The notes under the pieces: generated by a model
Told to the model about the DNA's origin: nothing
The model's database searches: none
The model's input: only the letters and a program-made list of their open reading frames with translations
Assembly (NCBI GenBank): GCA_964527785.1
Contig: CAZGNO010000080.1
Span: forward strand, 1-16,686
Source of the DNA: JADJXV01 sp964527785
GTDB taxonomy: Bacteria; Bacteroidota; Ignavibacteria; Kapaibacteriales; UBA961
Length of the DNA stretch: 16,686 nt
Direction of reading: 5' to 3'
Made by a program: the position numbers and the translations under genes
Part shown: in pieces, positions 15,085 to 16,686 of the stretch
How the letters are laid out: the number at the start of each line of letters is the position of its first letter
Position numbering within the stretch: position 1 is the first letter of the stretch

Positions 15085-16485
15085 ATGAAAACATTGCTTC
15101 AATTTATAATGTTATGCATCGTATGCAGTTCAATCGGCGGTTGTGGTATTATTAAGGATTTAGTCTCGATAACCAGAATCGAGGAGGATGCCTACACTGT
15201 CACCACAAAAGATACTACCTTTATTGATGCTGTCAAAAATGCTCCCGGTGAACGGGATAATGGGGTAATTTACCCATCTTCGCGTACTTTGACCGTCAAC
15301 TCATATACAACACAATACGACAGTATTGTTAAAAGAGACTACCCTGATTTTATACGTTTTGCAGTCTTTGAGAGTGTCGGATTGATAGGCACGAGCAGTG
15401 CAGATAAAGGAATTGGCAGCGGGATGTTTGGTATTATGGGTTTTTTCGACCCTGATTTTGCAGCAATTACCAAAAATAAACCAAGAAGTGTAGTGTTTAC
15501 CGGTGGGATTTATCGGGTTCTTGTGTATGAAACACGACTCAGATGGTTTCGAGATGCTAAGGATTGGTCACTCGGCTTTTCAGCGTTCGAGGCACTTGTT
15601 CCGGAAGTATCAAACGAAAGTACACTTGGAAGTATTCTTACGCCGTATATACGGAAGCGGTTTTACTTGCGGGAGCAAATCCCCTATATTGCAGTAACAC
15701 CTGCTATTGGGTTCGGATGGTTCCCGTCACAATATGTAAATGCAAGTGTCTCGCTTGATGTTGGTTCTATTGGCGGATTAAATATGAGACTGTACGGTGG
15801 ATATGCCACAGGAACTAATTCCGCCGGTAATGCATTTAATAGTACGAGCGATGCCGTCTCATCCTCGTTCCCTTATGTAGGGCTGGGTATATCCGTGCTT
15901 GATTTTCTAAACAGAGTACCGGAGCTTTACACAGAATGGAAAGACCATGAGCACTCTGCATGGAATGTAGGACTCTTGCAACTCTCATTCATTTACACAG
16001 CCGAAAATAGTATATTTAGCACCAAAAACCCTACTACGCCTATCAGGGGAGCTCTCGCTCGAATTGCCCCTGCCTCACTTGCCTTGCCACTACTTAACTA
16101 CCATCTTTATGCCGGAACATCACTTTTTAATATTGCCGTTCTCGGTCAGAATAAATATGGTTTGTCGGTATTACCGATTAGATTGGGCTATTGGCATACC
16201 CTTTTGCAAGATGAAATGAGTCTTGAACCATTCATTGAGTATAATTACCATCCCTCTTCCTTTGTTAATTTAGGCGGAAGATTGAATTTAAAACTGTCCA
16301 ATATGATCAATATAAGTGCTAATCTTGGATATATTAATGGTAACTCTATAAGTGGCAGTGTAGCACCTCCCGATTTTTTAGATTCGATTGGCTCTGCCGG
16401 AAGTATTAGCGGAGCGTATTTTGGCATAGGAATCAGTGTGTACGACCGTATTTTCTTCCCTCAGGAATTACGATATAACAAGTAG
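15085..16485 (+). CDS. Unrecognised lipoprotein, probably outer-membrane associated
   Basis: I do not recognise this protein. The frame is open from a TTG at 15037, but the ATG at 15085 gives a textbook lipoprotein signal: MKTLLQFIMLCIVCSSIGGC with the lipobox Cys at residue 20. The mature part is about 447 residues. Much of it is short alternating polar/aromatic strands (for example GIYRVLVYETRLRWF, YIAVTPAIGFGWFP, SVSLDVGSIGGLNMRLYGGY, and NISANLGYINGN near the end), the texture of an outer-membrane beta-barrel or strand-rich surface domain. A lipid-anchored protein with barrel-like repeats is somewhat unusual. No catalytic motif was seen. No Shine-Dalgarno precedes the ATG. Confidence 0.75.
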   Translation: MKTLLQFIMLCIVCSSIGGCGIIKDLVSITRIEEDAYTVTTKDTTFIDAVKNAPGERDNGVIYPSSRTLTVNSYTTQYDSIVKRDYPDFIRFAVFESVGLIGTSSADKGIGSGMFGIMGFFDPDFAAITKNKPRSVVFTGGIYRVLVYETRLRWFRDAKDWSLGFSAFEALVPEVSNESTLGSILTPYIRKRFYLREQIPYIAVTPAIGFGWFPSQYVNASVSLDVGSIGGLNMRLYGGYATGTNSAGNAFNSTSDAVSSSFPYVGLGISVLDFLNRVPELYTEWKDHEHSAWNVGLLQLSFIYTAENSIFSTKNPTTPIRGALARIAPASLALPLLNYHLYAGTSLFNIAVLGQNKYGLSVLPIRLGYWHTLLQDEMSLEPFIEYNYHPSSFVNLGGRLNLKLSNMINISANLGYINGNSISGSVAPPDFLDSIGSAGSISGAYFGIGISVYDRIFFPQELRYNK

Positions 16486-16530
16486 AATCAAATTCACTAT
16501 GCAAATGAAACTAAATAAGTGATAGGACTA

Positions 16531-16686
16531 AAATAATCGTCGTAATTAAAACCATAATTTGGCAAGTAATTGAACAACGACGGGCTCTGTGTGACTTGAG
16601 TTCGTTTGTCATGCTGAGTTCCTGATAGTCTCCGAGCCGCCTACAAAATAATACAATGACATAAAAAATAAGACAGTTGCCTTCTG
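16531..16686 (-). repeat. Palindromic element, rearranged copy E (cut by window end)
   Basis: On the minus strand 16532-16576 gives the right flank of the element, including 25 bp identical to 10256-10280. A core start follows (TGTCATGCTGA, 16607-16617). From 16636 a left flank runs in plus orientation: GCCGCCTACAAAATAATACA (16636-16655), then a short A-rich stretch and ACAGTTGCCTTCTG at the window end, where the core TCATTCTGA would be expected next. At least two copies therefore abut head to head here. The gap 16486-16530 shows no other feature. Confidence 0.7.

Overview
The window looks like a chromosomal segment from an AT-leaning Gram-negative bacterium of the Bacteroidota/Chlorobiota/Ignavibacteriota (FCB) kind. 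This is inferred from a BshA-type bacillithiol glycosyltransferase, an exported metalloprotease/TolB-propeller/outer-membrane-barrel fusion ending in Phe, a lipoprotein signal, and start codons that mostly lack a clear Shine-Dalgarno sequence. No rRNA, tRNA, CRISPR array, prophage or transposase gene was seen. The species cannot be named from the sequence alone.

Layout. 1-445: the tail of a HEPN-like protein overlapping an MNT nucleotidyltransferase. 542-2719: a complete RecQ helicase. 3086-3544: a small VOC/glyoxalase-fold protein with a strong terminator. 3558-4553: a MazF-like toxin and its antitoxin lying between a decayed copy of the bshA 3' end and the real bshA 3' end. 4425-6197: bshA and a YigZ/IMPACT gene, divergent, with only 21 bp between their starts. 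6198-6798: a gene-free mosaic of inverted repeats. 6799-12569 (minus strand): a 1039-residue protease-propeller-barrel fusion, a phosphodiester glycosidase and a small membrane protein. 12605-13933: an enoyl-CoA hydratase and a DinB-fold protein, probably one transcript. 14335-16485: a fumarylacetoacetate-hydrolase-family enzyme and an unrecognised lipoprotein.

The most unusual signal is in the spacers. Five of the larger intergenic gaps hold copies of one dispersed, non-coding, roughly 190-310 bp palindromic element, in both orientations and in different states of decay. Its core is a long imperfect hairpin bounded by TGTCATTCTGA and TCAGAATGACA with inner GAAGAATCT / AGATTCTTC arms. Conserved flanks lie outside the core: a left flank like ACAAAATAATACAATGAC and a right flank ending CTTACTTACTTA. 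It behaves like a non-autonomous mobile or REP/MITE-like family; what mobilises it is not in the window.

The second notable locus is bshA. A 42-codon stretch homologous to its C-terminus, in register and carrying a Gln-to-stop change, lies 867 bp downstream in the same orientation. The pair brackets the toxin-antitoxin module like the flanking repeats of an integrated island. Most other genes are ordinary housekeeping or envelope genes.
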